64,000 bases of DNA from Nocardia goodfellowii. GTDB lineage: Bacteria; Actinomycetota; Actinomycetes; Mycobacteriales; Mycobacteriaceae. Numbering within the stretch: the first letter of the stretch is position 1; each line of letters starts with the position of its first letter. The notes under the pieces were generated by a model that saw nothing but the letters and a program-made list of their open reading frames with translations, made no database searches and was not told where the DNA came from. Shown here in pieces: positions 33,837 through 43,231 of this stretch. The DNA is taken from contig NZ_JAGGMR010000001.1 of NCBI RefSeq assembly GCF_017875645.1, forward strand, positions 930,001 through 994,000, in the 5' to 3' direction. The position numbers and the translations under genes were made by a program.

Positions 33837-34318
33837 GTTTCGCACAGGGGAACGGGAATGACGGCGCGCGCTTGACCTCAATTCCCTTGACCGACGCCAA
33901 TCCGCCCGGATCGGCGAGCTTCGGCACCCTGGTCCGCGACGCCACCGAGCAGATGTCGACGCTGGTGCGGGCCGAGGTCGCGCTGGCCAAGGCAGAGGTC
34001 ACCGGGGAGGTCAAGAAGGGCCTGCAGGGCAGCGTCTACTTCATCCTCGCGCTGACCGTGCTGCTGTTCAGCAGTTTCTTTTTCTTCTTCTTCCTCGGCG
34101 AGCTGCTGGATGTGTGGCTGGCGCGCTGGGCCGCGTTCCTGATCGTGTTCCTGCTGATGGTCGCGACCACCGCGCTGCTCGGGCTGCTCGGCTGGTTGCG
34201 GGTCAAGAAGCTGCGGGCGCCGGAGAAGACCATCGACTCGCTGAAGCAGGCCAAGAGCGTGCTGCCCAGCGGATTCGGACACAGCACTCACGAAACCCCT
34301 TACTCGCTGGACAAGTAG
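33833..34318 (+). CDS. Phage-holin-like membrane protein (Rv3669 family)
   Basis: A 161-residue protein with an N-terminal soluble region, then the conserved L-V-R-A-E-V-A-L-A-K-A-E-V of the actinobacterial DUF1469/'phage holin family' group. Two transmembrane helices follow; the first contains a run of seven phenylalanines. The name is historical and lysis activity is not implied. The GTG start overlaps the nhaA stop. It is followed within 30 bp by ephE, as in the Rv3669-Rv3670 pair. Confidence 0.85.
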   Translation: MSFAQGNGNDGARLTSIPLTDANPPGSASFGTLVRDATEQMSTLVRAEVALAKAEVTGEVKKGLQGSVYFILALTVLLFSSFFFFFFLGELLDVWLARWAAFLIVFLLMVATTALLGLLGWLRVKKLRAPEKTIDSLKQAKSVLPSGFGHSTHETPYSLDK

Positions 34319-34346
34319 GTGTTTTCGCCCACTAGGCTTCCTCGGC

Positions 34347-35291
34347 GTGTCGTCGAATAGCTTTCCGGATCCGTCCAGCGTCCGTTACGACGGACCGTGG
34401 ACGCATCGGGACGTCCATGCCAACGGCATCCGCTTCCATGTCGTCGAAGCCGAGGAAACCCAGGACCGGGTAGACGCGCCGCTTGTGGTGCTGCTGCACG
34501 GTTTCGCCGATTTCTGGTGGTCCTGGCGGCATCAGCTGACCGGGCTGGCCGACCTCGGCTACCGCGTGGTCTCGGTGGACCTGCGCGGCTACGGCGACAC
34601 CGACAAACCGCCGCGCGGCTACGACGGCTGGACGCTGGCGGGCGATATCGCCGGGCTCATCCGCGCTCTCGGCCACACCGACGCGACGCTGATCGGACAT
34701 GCCGACGGCGGGCTCGTCTGCTGGACCACTGCGGTCCTGCATCCCCGTCTGGTGCGATCCATCGCGCTGGTCAGCTCCCCGCATCCGGCGGCGCTGAAGA
34801 GCGCGGTGCTGCGCGACGGCAGCCAGCGCAAGGCCTGGCTGCCGAACTTCCTGCGCTACCAGCTTCCCCGCTATCCGGAGCATCTGTTGACCACCGCCGA
34901 CGGATTCGAGGTGGAACGGCTGCTGCGCCAGCGGGTCAGCGGGACCTGGTCGGGCACGGCGGAGTTCGTCGATACCGCGCGGCGGATGCGCTCGGCCATC
35001 CAGATTCCGGGCGCGGCGCACTGTGCGCTGGAATATCAGCGCTGGGCCTTCCGCAGCCAGTGGCGTCCGGACGGCCGCCGGTTCATGGCTTCGATGCGGG
35101 TGCCGGTGGGCGTGGAGGTGCTGGCGCTGCGGGGTGAGCTGGACGGCTATGTGCTGCCGCGCACCTTCCAGCGCGGTCACCAGTGGGCGCCCGGCGCACG
35201 GTTGGTCGGCATTGCCGATGCCGCGCATTTCGCGCACCAGGAGAACCCGGAGGCGGTCACCTCCGAGCTCGCCCAGTTCTTGGCCCGATAG
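34347..35291 (+). CDS. ephE: Epoxide hydrolase (EphE-like)
   Basis: A 314-residue alpha/beta hydrolase. The oxyanion region is H-G-F-A-D-F-W-W-S-W near residue 51. The nucleophile elbow is G-H-A-D-G-G with Asp120, as in epoxide hydrolases and dehalogenases rather than serine esterases. The catalytic His is in D-A-A-H-F-A-H near the end. It would open an epoxide to a diol through an aspartyl ester. It is the Rv3670 counterpart, co-transcribed with the holin-like gene and convergent with marP, with 18 bp between the stops. Confidence 0.87.
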   Translation: MSSNSFPDPSSVRYDGPWTHRDVHANGIRFHVVEAEETQDRVDAPLVVLLHGFADFWWSWRHQLTGLADLGYRVVSVDLRGYGDTDKPPRGYDGWTLAGDIAGLIRALGHTDATLIGHADGGLVCWTTAVLHPRLVRSIALVSSPHPAALKSAVLRDGSQRKAWLPNFLRYQLPRYPEHLLTTADGFEVERLLRQRVSGTWSGTAEFVDTARRMRSAIQIPGAAHCALEYQRWAFRSQWRPDGRRFMASMRVPVGVEVLALRGELDGYVLPRTFQRGHQWAPGARLVGIADAAHFAHQENPEAVTSELAQFLAR

Positions 35292-35309
35292 CTCGCTCGG
35301 CCGGATAGT

Positions 35310-36503
35310 TCAGCTGAGGACGCAGGCACCCGTATTGATCGGGGTGTTCGCGGCCGTGGCGGCGGTAATGTCCGGCTGGATCTCGTTGAGCGTCAACACG
35401 TATCCGGTGTCGTCGTCGGTGACGGCGGCGCCGAAGACGATGCCCAGCACCTGACCTTCGGTATCCACCAGCGGTCCGCCGGAATTGCCCGCCCGCACCA
35501 GACCGCGCACGGTGTAGACCTCGCGCTCCACGGTGCCGTTGCGGTAGATCGTCGGGCCGGTCAGCTCCAGCGTCTCGCGGACGCGGGCCGCGCTGGCCGT
35601 GTACGGGCCGCCACCGGGATAGCCGAGCACGATGGCGCTCTCACCCGAGGTCGCCGGCTCGGGTGCGCGCTCGACCTGGGGCGCGGTGAGTCCGGGCACC
35701 TTCAGCACCGCGACATCGCGCGACGGATCGAACAGCACGACGGTCGCGTCCAGCGGTCCGCGCGCGGTGTCCACCGAGACGCTGGTGGTCCCCGCGACGA
35801 CGTGCGCGTTGGTGATCACCCGCTCGTCGGCGATCACGAAGCCCGAACCCTCCAGCGCCCGCTGGCAACTCGGCGCGACGCCGCGGATGCGCAGCACACT
35901 CTGCTGCAACCTGGCCGCGACCGGGCTGGCCAGCACGCTCGGATCCGGCGCCGCGACCGGCGCCGTGGACGCACGGCCGAACGGCCCGATGACATCGGGC
36001 AGCCCGGAAGTATTGAGCAGCTTGGAAAATTCGTTCGGTACCTTGCGCAGCCAGTTCGGCGCGATCTGGTTGACATCGGCCAGCACCCGGGAGCCGTTGA
36101 TCGCCGTCGCGATCGCGGGCTGGGAGGAGGTGGCCAGCGGCAGCGCCAGCAGCCACGCGGTGACCAGCACCGCGACCGCCTGCAGTACCGCGCCGGTCAC
36201 GCTGTCCACACTGCGGGTGAACGGATGCCGCATCCCGCCGCGTGCGGCGCGGCCCAGCACCATGCCGGCCACCTCACCGACGATCACCAGCAGCACGATC
36301 AGCAGCACACCGGTGAGCACCCGGGTGCGGCCCTCGTCGACGTGCTGCAGGATGTGCGGGGCGATCAGGATGCCGGCGACCGCGCCGAGCACCACACCGA
36401 GGAACGCCAGCGCCGAGGCCACCGCGCCCTGCCGCCAGCCGGAGGACGCGGCGAGCAGCGCGAGCAGCACGACGGCGATGTCGAGCCACACCGAGGACGT
36501 CAT
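35310..36503 (-). CDS. marP: Membrane serine protease MarP
   Basis: A 397-residue protease with four N-terminal transmembrane helices (CvpA-like, residues 1-125) and a periplasmic trypsin-fold domain. The catalytic triad is His234 (T-N-A-H-V-V-A-G), Asp263 (S-R-D-V-A-V-L) and Ser341 (G-N-S-G-G-P-L). Cys213 and Cys394 match the regulatory disulfide described for Rv3671c, which is needed for acid resistance in M. tuberculosis. Its start overlaps the Nudix stop (ATGA), so the two are coupled. Confidence 0.93.
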   Translation of the reverse strand: MTSSVWLDIAVVLLALLAASSGWRQGAVASALAFLGVVLGAVAGILIAPHILQHVDEGRTRVLTGVLLIVLLVIVGEVAGMVLGRAARGGMRHPFTRSVDSVTGAVLQAVAVLVTAWLLALPLATSSQPAIATAINGSRVLADVNQIAPNWLRKVPNEFSKLLNTSGLPDVIGPFGRASTAPVAAPDPSVLASPVAARLQQSVLRIRGVAPSCQRALEGSGFVIADERVITNAHVVAGTTSVSVDTARGPLDATVVLFDPSRDVAVLKVPGLTAPQVERAPEPATSGESAIVLGYPGGGPYTASAARVRETLELTGPTIYRNGTVEREVYTVRGLVRAGNSGGPLVDTEGQVLGIVFGAAVTDDDTGYVLTLNEIQPDITAATAANTPINTGACVLS

Positions 36504-37204
36504 AGCGTCATCCCCAACGCGGCCAGCGCTTGTTCGAGATCACGCACGTCATTCTGGTCCCAATCCAGTTCCCAGCCGGCGTTTTTGAAGATGCCGTGCA
36601 GGATGCCGCCGGTCAGACCCCAGACCAGCATCCCGTCGACCTGGAACGCGGGGCTCTGATAACCGGTGCGGCGCACCATGAATCGATTCGCGGGATCGAG
36701 CAGTTCCGACAGCGGAACCCGCACCACCCGCTCGGTCTCCCCCGTGTTCACCACCCGAACCTCGGCGGGGTTGCGCCAGTAGCCGAGCACCGGCGTCACA
36801 TCGAAGCGCGAGGGCGGAACGAACAGCTTCGGCATCACGGCCAGCGGGACCACGTCCTCGCGCCGCACGCCGGTCTCCTCACAGGCCTCGCGCAGGGCGG
36901 TGTCGACCGGGCCCTGATCGCCCGGATCCACCGCGCCGCCCGGAAACGCGACCTGCCCGCGGTGCTGCCGCATGCTCGAAGCCCGTTGGGTGAGCAGCAC
37001 ATCCGCGTCGTCGGGGAGCGCGCGGGCACTGCCCTCGGCGGAACCGCTGAACAGCACCAGGACCGCTGCCTGCCGCGGTTCCTGCAGCACGGTCATGGCC
37101 CGGCGCATCGCCCGCGCCAGGGACAGGGTGTCGGCGGCGTCGGTATCCGCGGACTCGACCGCGGGGCGCAACCACGCGGGGGCGTTCTGCGGCTCGAGGT
37201 TCAT
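36500..37204 (-). CDS. Nudix hydrolase, CoA-pyrophosphatase type
   Basis: A 234-residue protein starting at ATG 37204; the longer frame to 37528 is out of phase with real coding. L-T-Q-R-A-S-S-M-R-Q-H-R-G-Q-V-A-F-P-G-G is the UPF0035/NudL signature seen in CoA pyrophosphatases. The Nudix box follows, with A-L-R-E-A-C-E-E-T-G. It probably cleaves CoA or acyl-CoA to phosphopantetheine and 3',5'-ADP. It is the Rv3672c counterpart, in an operon with the resA-like gene, nth and marP. Confidence 0.88.
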   Translation of the reverse strand: MNLEPQNAPAWLRPAVESADTDAADTLSLARAMRRAMTVLQEPRQAAVLVLFSGSAEGSARALPDDADVLLTQRASSMRQHRGQVAFPGGAVDPGDQGPVDTALREACEETGVRREDVVPLAVMPKLFVPPSRFDVTPVLGYWRNPAEVRVVNTGETERVVRVPLSELLDPANRFMVRRTGYQSPAFQVDGMLVWGLTGGILHGIFKNAGWELDWDQNDVRDLEQALAALGMTL

Positions 37205-37355
37205 CCGCCGGCTCCGGTGCTCATGCCTGCGCCTCGCTCGCGGTGCTCGCTTCTGCGCAACCCAACCTCCGCCGCCGTTTTTCGCATCCGCAGCGGTTGC
37301 TGCGAGATACCTTGCGGTGTAAACCATCTCATGCCCGGCCGGTTGCTCGCAGCGA

Positions 37356-37985
37356 TCACGGGCGAACTCCGAGCTTCGCGGCCACGGTATCGGCGATGTC
37401 GTCGACGCTCGTGAAGCGGCGGACCACCACCTCGGCGATGGAGCCGTCCGCGCGGACCAGCACCGAGACCGGCAGCACCGCGGGAGCGCCCACCGCCGCC
37501 CGTACTCCGGCCTCGGGGTCGAGCACACCGGGCAGCGTGACGTGCAGGTCTGTCAGCAACGACAACGCGGTGGCCGCCTGGGGATCGCTGTGCACAGTCA
37601 GCACGGTAATCGCGTCGCCGGCGCGCTGCGCGTACTGCTGCAGATCCGGCAACTCCTGCCGGCAGGGACCGCACCAGTAGGCCCACAGGTTGAGCAGCGC
37701 GGGCTTACCCGCGAGCGCGGCGGCCAGGTCCACCGGCTCGCCGTCGGCCAGGCAGTCCAGGGTGCGCCCGGCGAGCGGGCCGGTAGCGGAGGCGCCGGGC
37801 GCGGGTCGCGGACAGGCCGCCAGCCCGGCCGCGGCGCGCAGCGCGTCGGAAACCTGAGCGCTCTGCTGGACCTGAGGTCCGGGTGCGGTCTCGCCGCCGC
37901 CGCGCGGCCACACCGCGACGGCCAGGGCCACCACCGTGATCAATCCCGCCAACGCCCAGCGCACCGCGACCGGAACCTGCTTCAC
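37356..37985 (-). CDS. ResA/TlpA-like membrane thioredoxin
   Basis: A 209-residue protein with one N-terminal membrane anchor (residues about 9-26) and an extracytoplasmic thioredoxin fold. The redox site is W-C-G-P-C near residue 105. A cis-proline loop is present in V-L-P-V-S-V. Two extra cysteines occur before the domain. The start is GTG 37985, overlapping the nth stop (GTGA). It is the Rv3673c counterpart; the probable role is thiol-disulfide exchange on exported proteins or cytochrome maturation. A gap of about 150 bp to the Nudix gene holds no gene. Confidence 0.87.
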   Translation of the reverse strand: MKQVPVAVRWALAGLITVVALAVAVWPRGGGETAPGPQVQQSAQVSDALRAAAGLAACPRPAPGASATGPLAGRTLDCLADGEPVDLAAALAGKPALLNLWAYWCGPCRQELPDLQQYAQRAGDAITVLTVHSDPQAATALSLLTDLHVTLPGVLDPEAGVRAAVGAPAVLPVSVLVRADGSIAEVVVRRFTSVDDIADTVAAKLGVRP

Positions 37986-38815
37986 AGGCCGACCATCCGG
38001 AGCAAATGCTCGCGCTCGGGCCCCTTCACCAACTTGGCCGCGGCCTCGGGTTCGGTCGGTCCGGCGCCGAAGGACGGACAGTCGGCGGCCAGCACGCACG
38101 CGCCGCAGGCCGGTTTGCGGGCGTGGCACACCCGGCGGCCGTGGAAGATGACCCGGTGCGAGAGCATCGTCCAGTCCTTGCGCTCGATCAGCGCGCCGAC
38201 GATGTGCTCGACCTTCACCGGATCTTCCTCGGCGGTCCAGCCCCAGCGCCGAACCAATCGGCCGAAATGCGTGTCGACGGTGATGCCGGGAACGCCGAAG
38301 GCGTTGCCCAGGATGACGTTGGCGGTCTTGCGGCCGATGCCGGGCAACTTCACCAATTTGTCGAGCGTGTGAGGTAATTCACCCTCGTGATCTGCCAGCA
38401 GGGCCTGCCCCAAGCCGATCAGGGAGCTGGCCTTGTTGCGATAGAAACCCGTCGGCCGGATGTATTCCTCCAGCTCCGCGCGGTTCGCCTCGGCGTAGGC
38501 GCGGGCGTCGGGATACTTCGCGAACAGCGCCGGAGTCGTCATATTCACGCGCACGTCGGTGCACTGCGCGGAAAGTATTGTCGCGACCGCCAATTCGAGC
38601 GGCGTAGTGAAGTCCAGCTCACAATGCGCGTCCGGGAAGGCATCGGCCAGGGTGCGGTTCATCCGGCGCGCCCGGCGCACCAGACCCAATTGGGTTTCCG
38701 CTTGTCGCGAGCGGGTTTTCCGCTTCGGAGCGACCGGGGTCTCGGGTTGCGCGTCGGTCGCCTCGGCATCCGGCGACGATCCGTTCACGGCGGCTGTGGA
38801 GGGGGTGACACGCAC
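37982..38815 (-). CDS. nth: Endonuclease III
   Basis: A 277-residue DNA glycosylase/AP lyase removing oxidised pyrimidines. The helix-hairpin-helix is L-P-G-I-G-R-K-T-A (with the catalytic Lys nearby), V-D-T-H-F-G-R holds the catalytic Asp, and C-x6-C-x2-C-x5-C at the C-terminus binds a 4Fe-4S cluster. The start is GTG 38815, giving a roughly 45-residue Nocardia-specific tail before the conserved R-R-A-R-R-M-N-R. It is the Rv3674c counterpart, divergent from the small membrane-protein gene. Confidence 0.94.
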   Translation of the reverse strand: MRVTPSTAAVNGSSPDAEATDAQPETPVAPKRKTRSRQAETQLGLVRRARRMNRTLADAFPDAHCELDFTTPLELAVATILSAQCTDVRVNMTTPALFAKYPDARAYAEANRAELEEYIRPTGFYRNKASSLIGLGQALLADHEGELPHTLDKLVKLPGIGRKTANVILGNAFGVPGITVDTHFGRLVRRWGWTAEEDPVKVEHIVGALIERKDWTMLSHRVIFHGRRVCHARKPACGACVLAADCPSFGAGPTEPEAAAKLVKGPEREHLLRMVGL

Positions 38816-38906
38816 GCGTCCACCATACGGAACCGCCGAGCCACGGTGTCCGGCCAGTTCTGCTCCCGTGTTCCATCTGAGACCTGGACCGTGTTTACTT
38901 CCCGGT

Positions 38907-39149
38907 ATGCAAGGACTCGCTGTGGTGCTCTTCCCAGTGGCGTTGATGCTGTTCGCACTGGTGATGGAGCGGGTCGAGAATCGGCTCCGCAAACTTCTGG
39001 AACCCGACCCCGAGGTTCAGCAGTATCTGGACAAAGCAAGCAACGCCGAGGTCACAGAGCTGACCAAGCTCGGACTCCCTGCTGCGGTGGCCCGGGTGCG
39101 CAAGCGCCGGACCCGCAGTGAAGAATTGGACGTCGCCCGCGCCAGTTGA
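38907..39149 (+). CDS. Small membrane protein (Rv3675-like)
   Basis: An 80-residue protein with one N-terminal transmembrane helix (residues about 3-20) followed by a charged cytoplasmic helix ending in R-K-R-R-T-R. The ATG at 38907 is the natural start; the longer frame overlaps nth antisense. A protein of this form occupies the nth-crp interval in mycobacteria. Function unknown. Confidence 0.75.
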   Translation: MQGLAVVLFPVALMLFALVMERVENRLRKLLEPDPEVQQYLDKASNAEVTELTKLGLPAAVARVRKRRTRSEELDVARAS

Positions 39150-39325
39150 TGGCCGGGCTTGTCCCATAAACGCTTGATCGTCCGCAATAACCGCAGGGCA
39201 GTGCCCAACGCAATGCACTCTTTACGTGGTGTCTGTCACTACCGTTCAGTAAAGCCGCGTAGACTGCGCTGTTGGCCGATCGCTATCGGTCCAGGACAGA
39301 GCCATTTCCCATAAGGAGCACATTC

Positions 39326-40000
39326 GTGGACGAGGCCCTCGCCAGAGCAGGCATCTTCCAAGGCGTTGAGCCCACCGCGGTGGCCGCACTCGCCAAGCAG
39401 CTGCAGCCCGTGGATTTTCCACGCGGCCACGTCATCTTCAATGAGGGTGAGCCCGGCGATCGGCTGTACATCATCACGTCCGGCAAGGTGAAGATCGGCC
39501 GCCGGTCGCCCGACGGGCGGGAAAACCTGCTGACCATCATGGGCCCGTCGGACATGTTCGGCGAGCTCTCCATCTTCGACCCGGGCCCGCGTACCTCGAC
39601 CGCCACCACGGTCACCGAGGTCCGCGCCGTCACCATGGACCGGGACGCGCTCAAGGCCTGGATCGACCAGCGCCCGGAGATCGCCGAGCAGCTGCTCCGC
39701 GTGCTTGCCCGGCGTTTGCGCCGCACCAACAACAACCTGGCCGACCTCATCTTCACCGACGTCCCCGGCCGGGTCGCCAAGGCGCTGCTGCAGCTCGCTC
39801 AGCGCTTCGGCACGCAGGAAGCCGGTGCGCTGCGGGTCACCCACGACCTGACGCAGGAAGAGATCGCGCAGCTGGTCGGCGCCTCCCGCGAAACCGTGAA
39901 CAAGGCTCTGGCCGACTTCGCGCACCGCGGCTGGTTGCGACTGGAGGGCAAGAGCGTGCTCATCTCCGACTCCGAGCGCCTGGCCCGCCGCGCGCGCTGA
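39326..40000 (+). CDS. crp: CRP/GlxR-family global regulator
   Basis: A 224-residue cAMP receptor protein, nearly identical in its recognisable blocks to M. tuberculosis Rv3676. The cAMP pocket is [14 protein letters not shown], the hinge helix [15 protein letters not shown], and the DNA-recognition helix [11 protein letters not shown]. The start is GTG 39326 with AAGGAG at 39313-39318; ATG 39272 would precede the Shine-Dalgarno and is rejected. It binds TGTGA-N6-TCACA-type sites, one near-match of which lies in the Ms1-like promoter in this window. Confidence 0.95.
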   Translation: MDEALARAGIFQGVEPTAVAALAKQLQPVDFPRGHVIFNEGEPGDRLYIITSGKVKIGRRSPDGRENLLTIMGPSDMFGELSIFDPGPRTSTATTVTEVRAVTMDRDALKAWIDQRPEIAEQLLRVLARRLRRTNNNLADLIFTDVPGRVAKALLQLAQRFGTQEAGALRVTHDLTQEEIAQLVGASRETVNKALADFAHRGWLRLEGKSVLISDSERLARRAR

Positions 40001-40028
40001 GCTCCGCCCCCACAAAGTTCATCACCGA

Positions 40029-40067
40029 GAAGCCCGCCGATTCGTCTCGTACGAACCGGCGGGCTTC
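40029..40067. terminator. Bidirectional terminator between crp and the MBL-fold gene
   Basis: An 11-bp perfect stem (GAAGCCCGCCG with CGGCGGGCTTC) lies between convergent genes, 28 bp past the crp stop and 17 bp past the opposite stop. Confidence 0.8.
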
Positions 40068-40083
40068 GGTGTGCGATGACCGA

Positions 40084-40872
40084 TCACGGATGCGTGCGCA
40101 GGTACTCCAGCTGGGCCTGCACCGAACTGCGCGCCGCCAGCCACAGTCGTTTGTCGACGTCGGCGTAGACCTTGCGGACCACGGCCATCGCGCCCGCGTC
40201 CGGACCGAGTTCCCGCAGCGCCGCGCGCACTTGCTCCAGACGCTCCTTGCGGTGCTGGATGTAGTACCGCGCGACGGGCGCGAGATCGGGATGATCGGGA
40301 CCGTGCGCGGGTAGCAGCGCCTTGCCGGAGCCCACGGCCAGCAGCCGGTCCATCGAGGCGAGATAGTCCGCGAGGGTGCCGTCGGTGGAATCCAGGACGG
40401 TGGTGCCGCTGCCCAGGATGGTGTCGCCGGTGAGCACGGCGTCGTCGAGTACGAAACTCACCGAATCACCCGTGTGCCCAGGGGTAGCCAGCACCGCTAT
40501 CCGGAGTCCGGCCGCCTCGATCACCTCGCCGTCCGCCAGGACCGCGTCCGAGCCGCGCAGGAACGAGCGGTCGGTGGCGCGCACCGGCGTGCCGGTCAGT
40601 TTCACCAGCCGGTCGATGCCGCCGGTGTGATCGTGATGCCGGTGCGTGATCAGGGTCAGCGCGATATTGCCGTCGGTGACCCGGGTGATGGCCTCGCTGT
40701 GCGCCTTGTCCTTCGGGCCCGGGTCGACCACCACGTACTCCGGGCAGTCCGGCGCCCGCAGGATCCAGGTGTTGGTGCCTTCCAGAGTCATCTGGCCGGG
40801 GTTTTCCGCGAGCAGCACCGCGGCGGTCTCGGTGACCTGCCGCAGCTGCCCGTACGCGGGATGTTTCAGCAC
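40084..40872 (-). CDS. Metallo-beta-lactamase-fold hydrolase (Rv3677c family)
   Basis: A 262-residue MBL-fold protein with H-R-H-H-D-H-T-G-G at 77-85, T-P-G-H-T-G-D, L-T-G-D-T-I and P-A-H-G-P, the full set of ligands for a dinuclear zinc site. The C-terminal helical part matches the LACTB2-like group, members of which are endoribonucleases or thioesterases. Substrate here is unknown. Convergent with crp. Confidence 0.87.
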   Translation of the reverse strand: MLKHPAYGQLRQVTETAAVLLAENPGQMTLEGTNTWILRAPDCPEYVVVDPGPKDKAHSEAITRVTDGNIALTLITHRHHDHTGGIDRLVKLTGTPVRATDRSFLRGSDAVLADGEVIEAAGLRIAVLATPGHTGDSVSFVLDDAVLTGDTILGSGTTVLDSTDGTLADYLASMDRLLAVGSGKALLPAHGPDHPDLAPVARYYIQHRKERLEQVRAALRELGPDAGAMAVVRKVYADVDKRLWLAARSSVQAQLEYLRTHP

Positions 40873-41004
40873 TCCCCCGCCTCTCCGCGACTTTCAGGCC
40901 GGGCTGAGAGCCGCATCAGCTTGCATCGGCGGCCGGCGGTCGTGTCGGCGGCCGGTTTCGGGCGTACCCGGCGAATTGCCCACGTGCACACCGAATGGTA
41001 GCGG

Positions 41005-41952
41005 CTAGGCCGTGCCGAGCACGTCCCGCAGATGCCCGCGGACCTGTGCGACGGCCGCTCGCGCCGCGCCCGCGTCGGCGCCCGCGGTGAAGAAGCCGTG
41101 CATCGTGCCGTCGTAGCGCCGGGCGGTGACCGGCACGCCCGCCGCGGCCAAGACGCGCGCGTACTCCTCGCCTTCGTCGCGCAGCGGGTCGTATTCGGCG
41201 GTCAGCACCAGGGCGGGCGGCAGACCGGCGTGGTCGGCGGCCAGCAGTGGCGAAGCGAGCGGATCCGATCCGTCCGCGGGATGAGCCAGATAGTTGTTCC
41301 AGAACCACCCGACTGTGGATCGGTTGAAGAACACCGGATCGGCGTAGTCCGCCATCGACCCGCCGCGCCGCCCGCAGTGGGTATTCGGATAGATCAGCAC
41401 CTGCGTCGCGATCGCGGGGCCGCCCTGCTCGCGCAGCAGCAGGCAGACGGCCGCGGCGAGATTCCCGCCAGCACTGTCCCCGGCGACCGCCAAGCGATCG
41501 GGATCGCCGCCGAAACCCGAGGCATAGGCCGCTACCCAGCGCAGGCCGGTGGCGCAATCGTGCACGGCGGCAGGAAATTTGTCTTCGGGCGCGAGCCGGT
41601 AGCCGACCTGCACCGTCACACAGTCGGCCGAGTTGGTCAGCCTGCGGCAGATCGCGTCGCCGGTGTCGAGATTGCCGAGTGTCCAGCCGCCGCCGTAGTA
41701 ATAGACCAGGACCGGCCGGGGCCTGGTGGCCGCGCCGTTCGGCCGGTAGACCCGGATCGGCAGCCAGCGATCGCCGGTTCCGGCGATCACGGCGTTGATC
41801 ACGCTGTGCACAGGTTCCGGCTGCCCGCGCGTCGCCCGGACAGCCGTCGATTCGGCGGCGCGGGCCTGCGCGACCGTGAGCTGGTTCAGCGCCGGCGGGT
41901 TTTCCGAGATCGCCAGTTCACGTAATTGCCGCACTTGTGGGTGAAGCGGCAT
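41005..41952 (-). CDS. Alpha/beta-hydrolase esterase, hormone-sensitive-lipase type
   Basis: A 315-residue esterase. The oxyanion motif is Y-G-G-G-W (86-90) in place of the usual H-G-G-G. The nucleophile is Ser160 in G-D-S-A-G-G, with catalytic Asp in E-Y-D-P-L-R-D-E-G and His in M-H-G-F-F. It hydrolyses short- to medium-chain esters. It is the last gene before the polyketide region and could belong to either side; its orientation matches the core genes, and the palindrome-containing gap separates it from the SARP gene. Confidence 0.85.
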   Translation of the reverse strand: MPLHPQVRQLRELAISENPPALNQLTVAQARAAESTAVRATRGQPEPVHSVINAVIAGTGDRWLPIRVYRPNGAATRPRPVLVYYYGGGWTLGNLDTGDAICRRLTNSADCVTVQVGYRLAPEDKFPAAVHDCATGLRWVAAYASGFGGDPDRLAVAGDSAGGNLAAAVCLLLREQGGPAIATQVLIYPNTHCGRRGGSMADYADPVFFNRSTVGWFWNNYLAHPADGSDPLASPLLAADHAGLPPALVLTAEYDPLRDEGEEYARVLAAAGVPVTARRYDGTMHGFFTAGADAGAARAAVAQVRGHLRDVLGTA

Positions 41953-42436
41953 GTGATCCTCCTCGATTGCGCGGAAGCCATTGTTCAGCTATCTATTTCG
42001 GTGCTTCCGTGCCGAGGATGCTGCCGCCCTTGTCTGCGGGTCAACCCCTATACAGCACCCCCCGATCGGCTCACCGGACCACGACCGCGATCCGAAGCTA
42101 TTGCTGTGCAACATGTTTGGGGTGGCTGGTGCGGGTGCGGCCGACCCTGCCTCGGTCCAGGAACGGCGATGCCGCGGAAACTGGGGGCAAACGCCGACTT
42201 ATGACGGAAGAAAATCCGTCATATTCGCGAGGCACTGATCAGGGGTATTCGGCACTCCGCTACAGGCCGAATCGGAGGGAGCGCACAGCTCGAGCCGAAT
42301 CAAAGATTCTGCTATATGCTCACTTTGGGGGTGGCGGGATGCAGTGCGACAGTCCGCTCGGACGAGGCGGCTATTCGCACGGTCGGCGTACGCCTCAATA
42401 TTTTGATCGATTGATACGGGGGGCGGCACAGCCATC
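41953..42436. promoter_or_regulatory. SARP upstream region with a 9-bp-arm palindrome
   Basis: This 484-bp gap divides the esterase from the SARP gene. At 42200-42208 and 42215-42223 lie perfect inverted arms TATGACGGA and TCCGTCATA around AGAAAA, a likely operator. An AT-rich patch CTCAATATTTTGATCGATTG at 42392-42411 precedes the SARP start and may hold its -10 region. No ArpA/ScbR-type autoregulatory element was recognised. Confidence 0.6.
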
Positions 42437-43231
42437 ATGGAGTTCTCAATCCTGGGTCAACTGAGAGTAAGCGCCGACGGCAAGGAGCTTCCTCTCGGTG
42501 GAATGACGCAGCGAGCGGTGCTGGGCTATTTACTGTTGAATGCCAACCAGGTTGTACCGACCAGTCGCTTACAAGAGGTTCTTTGGCAGGGTGAACCGCC
42601 GTCGACCGCGCGCAAAATCATCCAGAACTCGGTCTGGGCGATCCGTCGCTTGATTGCCGACCACGCCGACGAGAAGGTGGCTCTGACAACGCGGGCCCCG
42701 GGATATCTTTTCTGGCTGTCCCCGGAATCGCTGGATCTGCACCGGTTTCGGCAACTCGCCCTGCAGGGCAGGCTCGCGATCGGCACCAGGAACTTCGAGG
42801 ACGGCATCGAGCTGCTGCGCAAAGCGCTGGCGCTGTGGGCGGGCAACGCGCTGGAGGATCTGGGCGAGTCGCATACCCGCTGGTCGGAGCTGGTGGCGAT
42901 CGAGGACGAGCGCATGGCGGTCTACGAAGACTGCTTCGACGCGGCCCTGGCCTGCGGCCGGCATCGGGAGCTCACACCCGAATTGGAGGTGCTGACCAAT
43001 GCGGAACCGCTGCGCGAAAACCTGTGCCGGCAATACATGCTCGCGCTGTACAGATCCGGGCGGCAGGTCGACGCGCTGAACGTCTTCCGCCGCACCCGGG
43101 ACGCGCTGGTGCACACCGTCGGCATCGAACCGGGCCACGAACTCCAGCATCTGCACCGGCTCATCCTGCGCCAGGACCCTATGCTGCTGGGTCAGCTGGA
43201 CGGGGATTCGACGGGGTGGATGCGGCGGTAG
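42437..43231 (+). CDS. SARP-family pathway activator
   Basis: A 264-residue regulator with an OmpR-like winged-helix domain (residues about 1-95, with R-A-V-L-G-Y-L-L-L and I-I-Q-N-S-V-W-A-I-R-R-L as the DNA-binding helices). A BTAD helical domain follows (about 96-240, with L-D-L-H-R-F-R-Q-L-A near its start). SARPs activate antibiotic clusters by binding direct heptamer repeats near the -35 box. It has no NB-ARC or TPR extension, so it is the short pathway-specific form. Its last 53 bp overlap the end of the convergent LAL gene. Confidence 0.92.
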   Translation: MEFSILGQLRVSADGKELPLGGMTQRAVLGYLLLNANQVVPTSRLQEVLWQGEPPSTARKIIQNSVWAIRRLIADHADEKVALTTRAPGYLFWLSPESLDLHRFRQLALQGRLAIGTRNFEDGIELLRKALALWAGNALEDLGESHTRWSELVAIEDERMAVYEDCFDAALACGRHRELTPELEVLTNAEPLRENLCRQYMLALYRSGRQVDALNVFRRTRDALVHTVGIEPGHELQHLHRLILRQDPMLLGQLDGDSTGWMRR

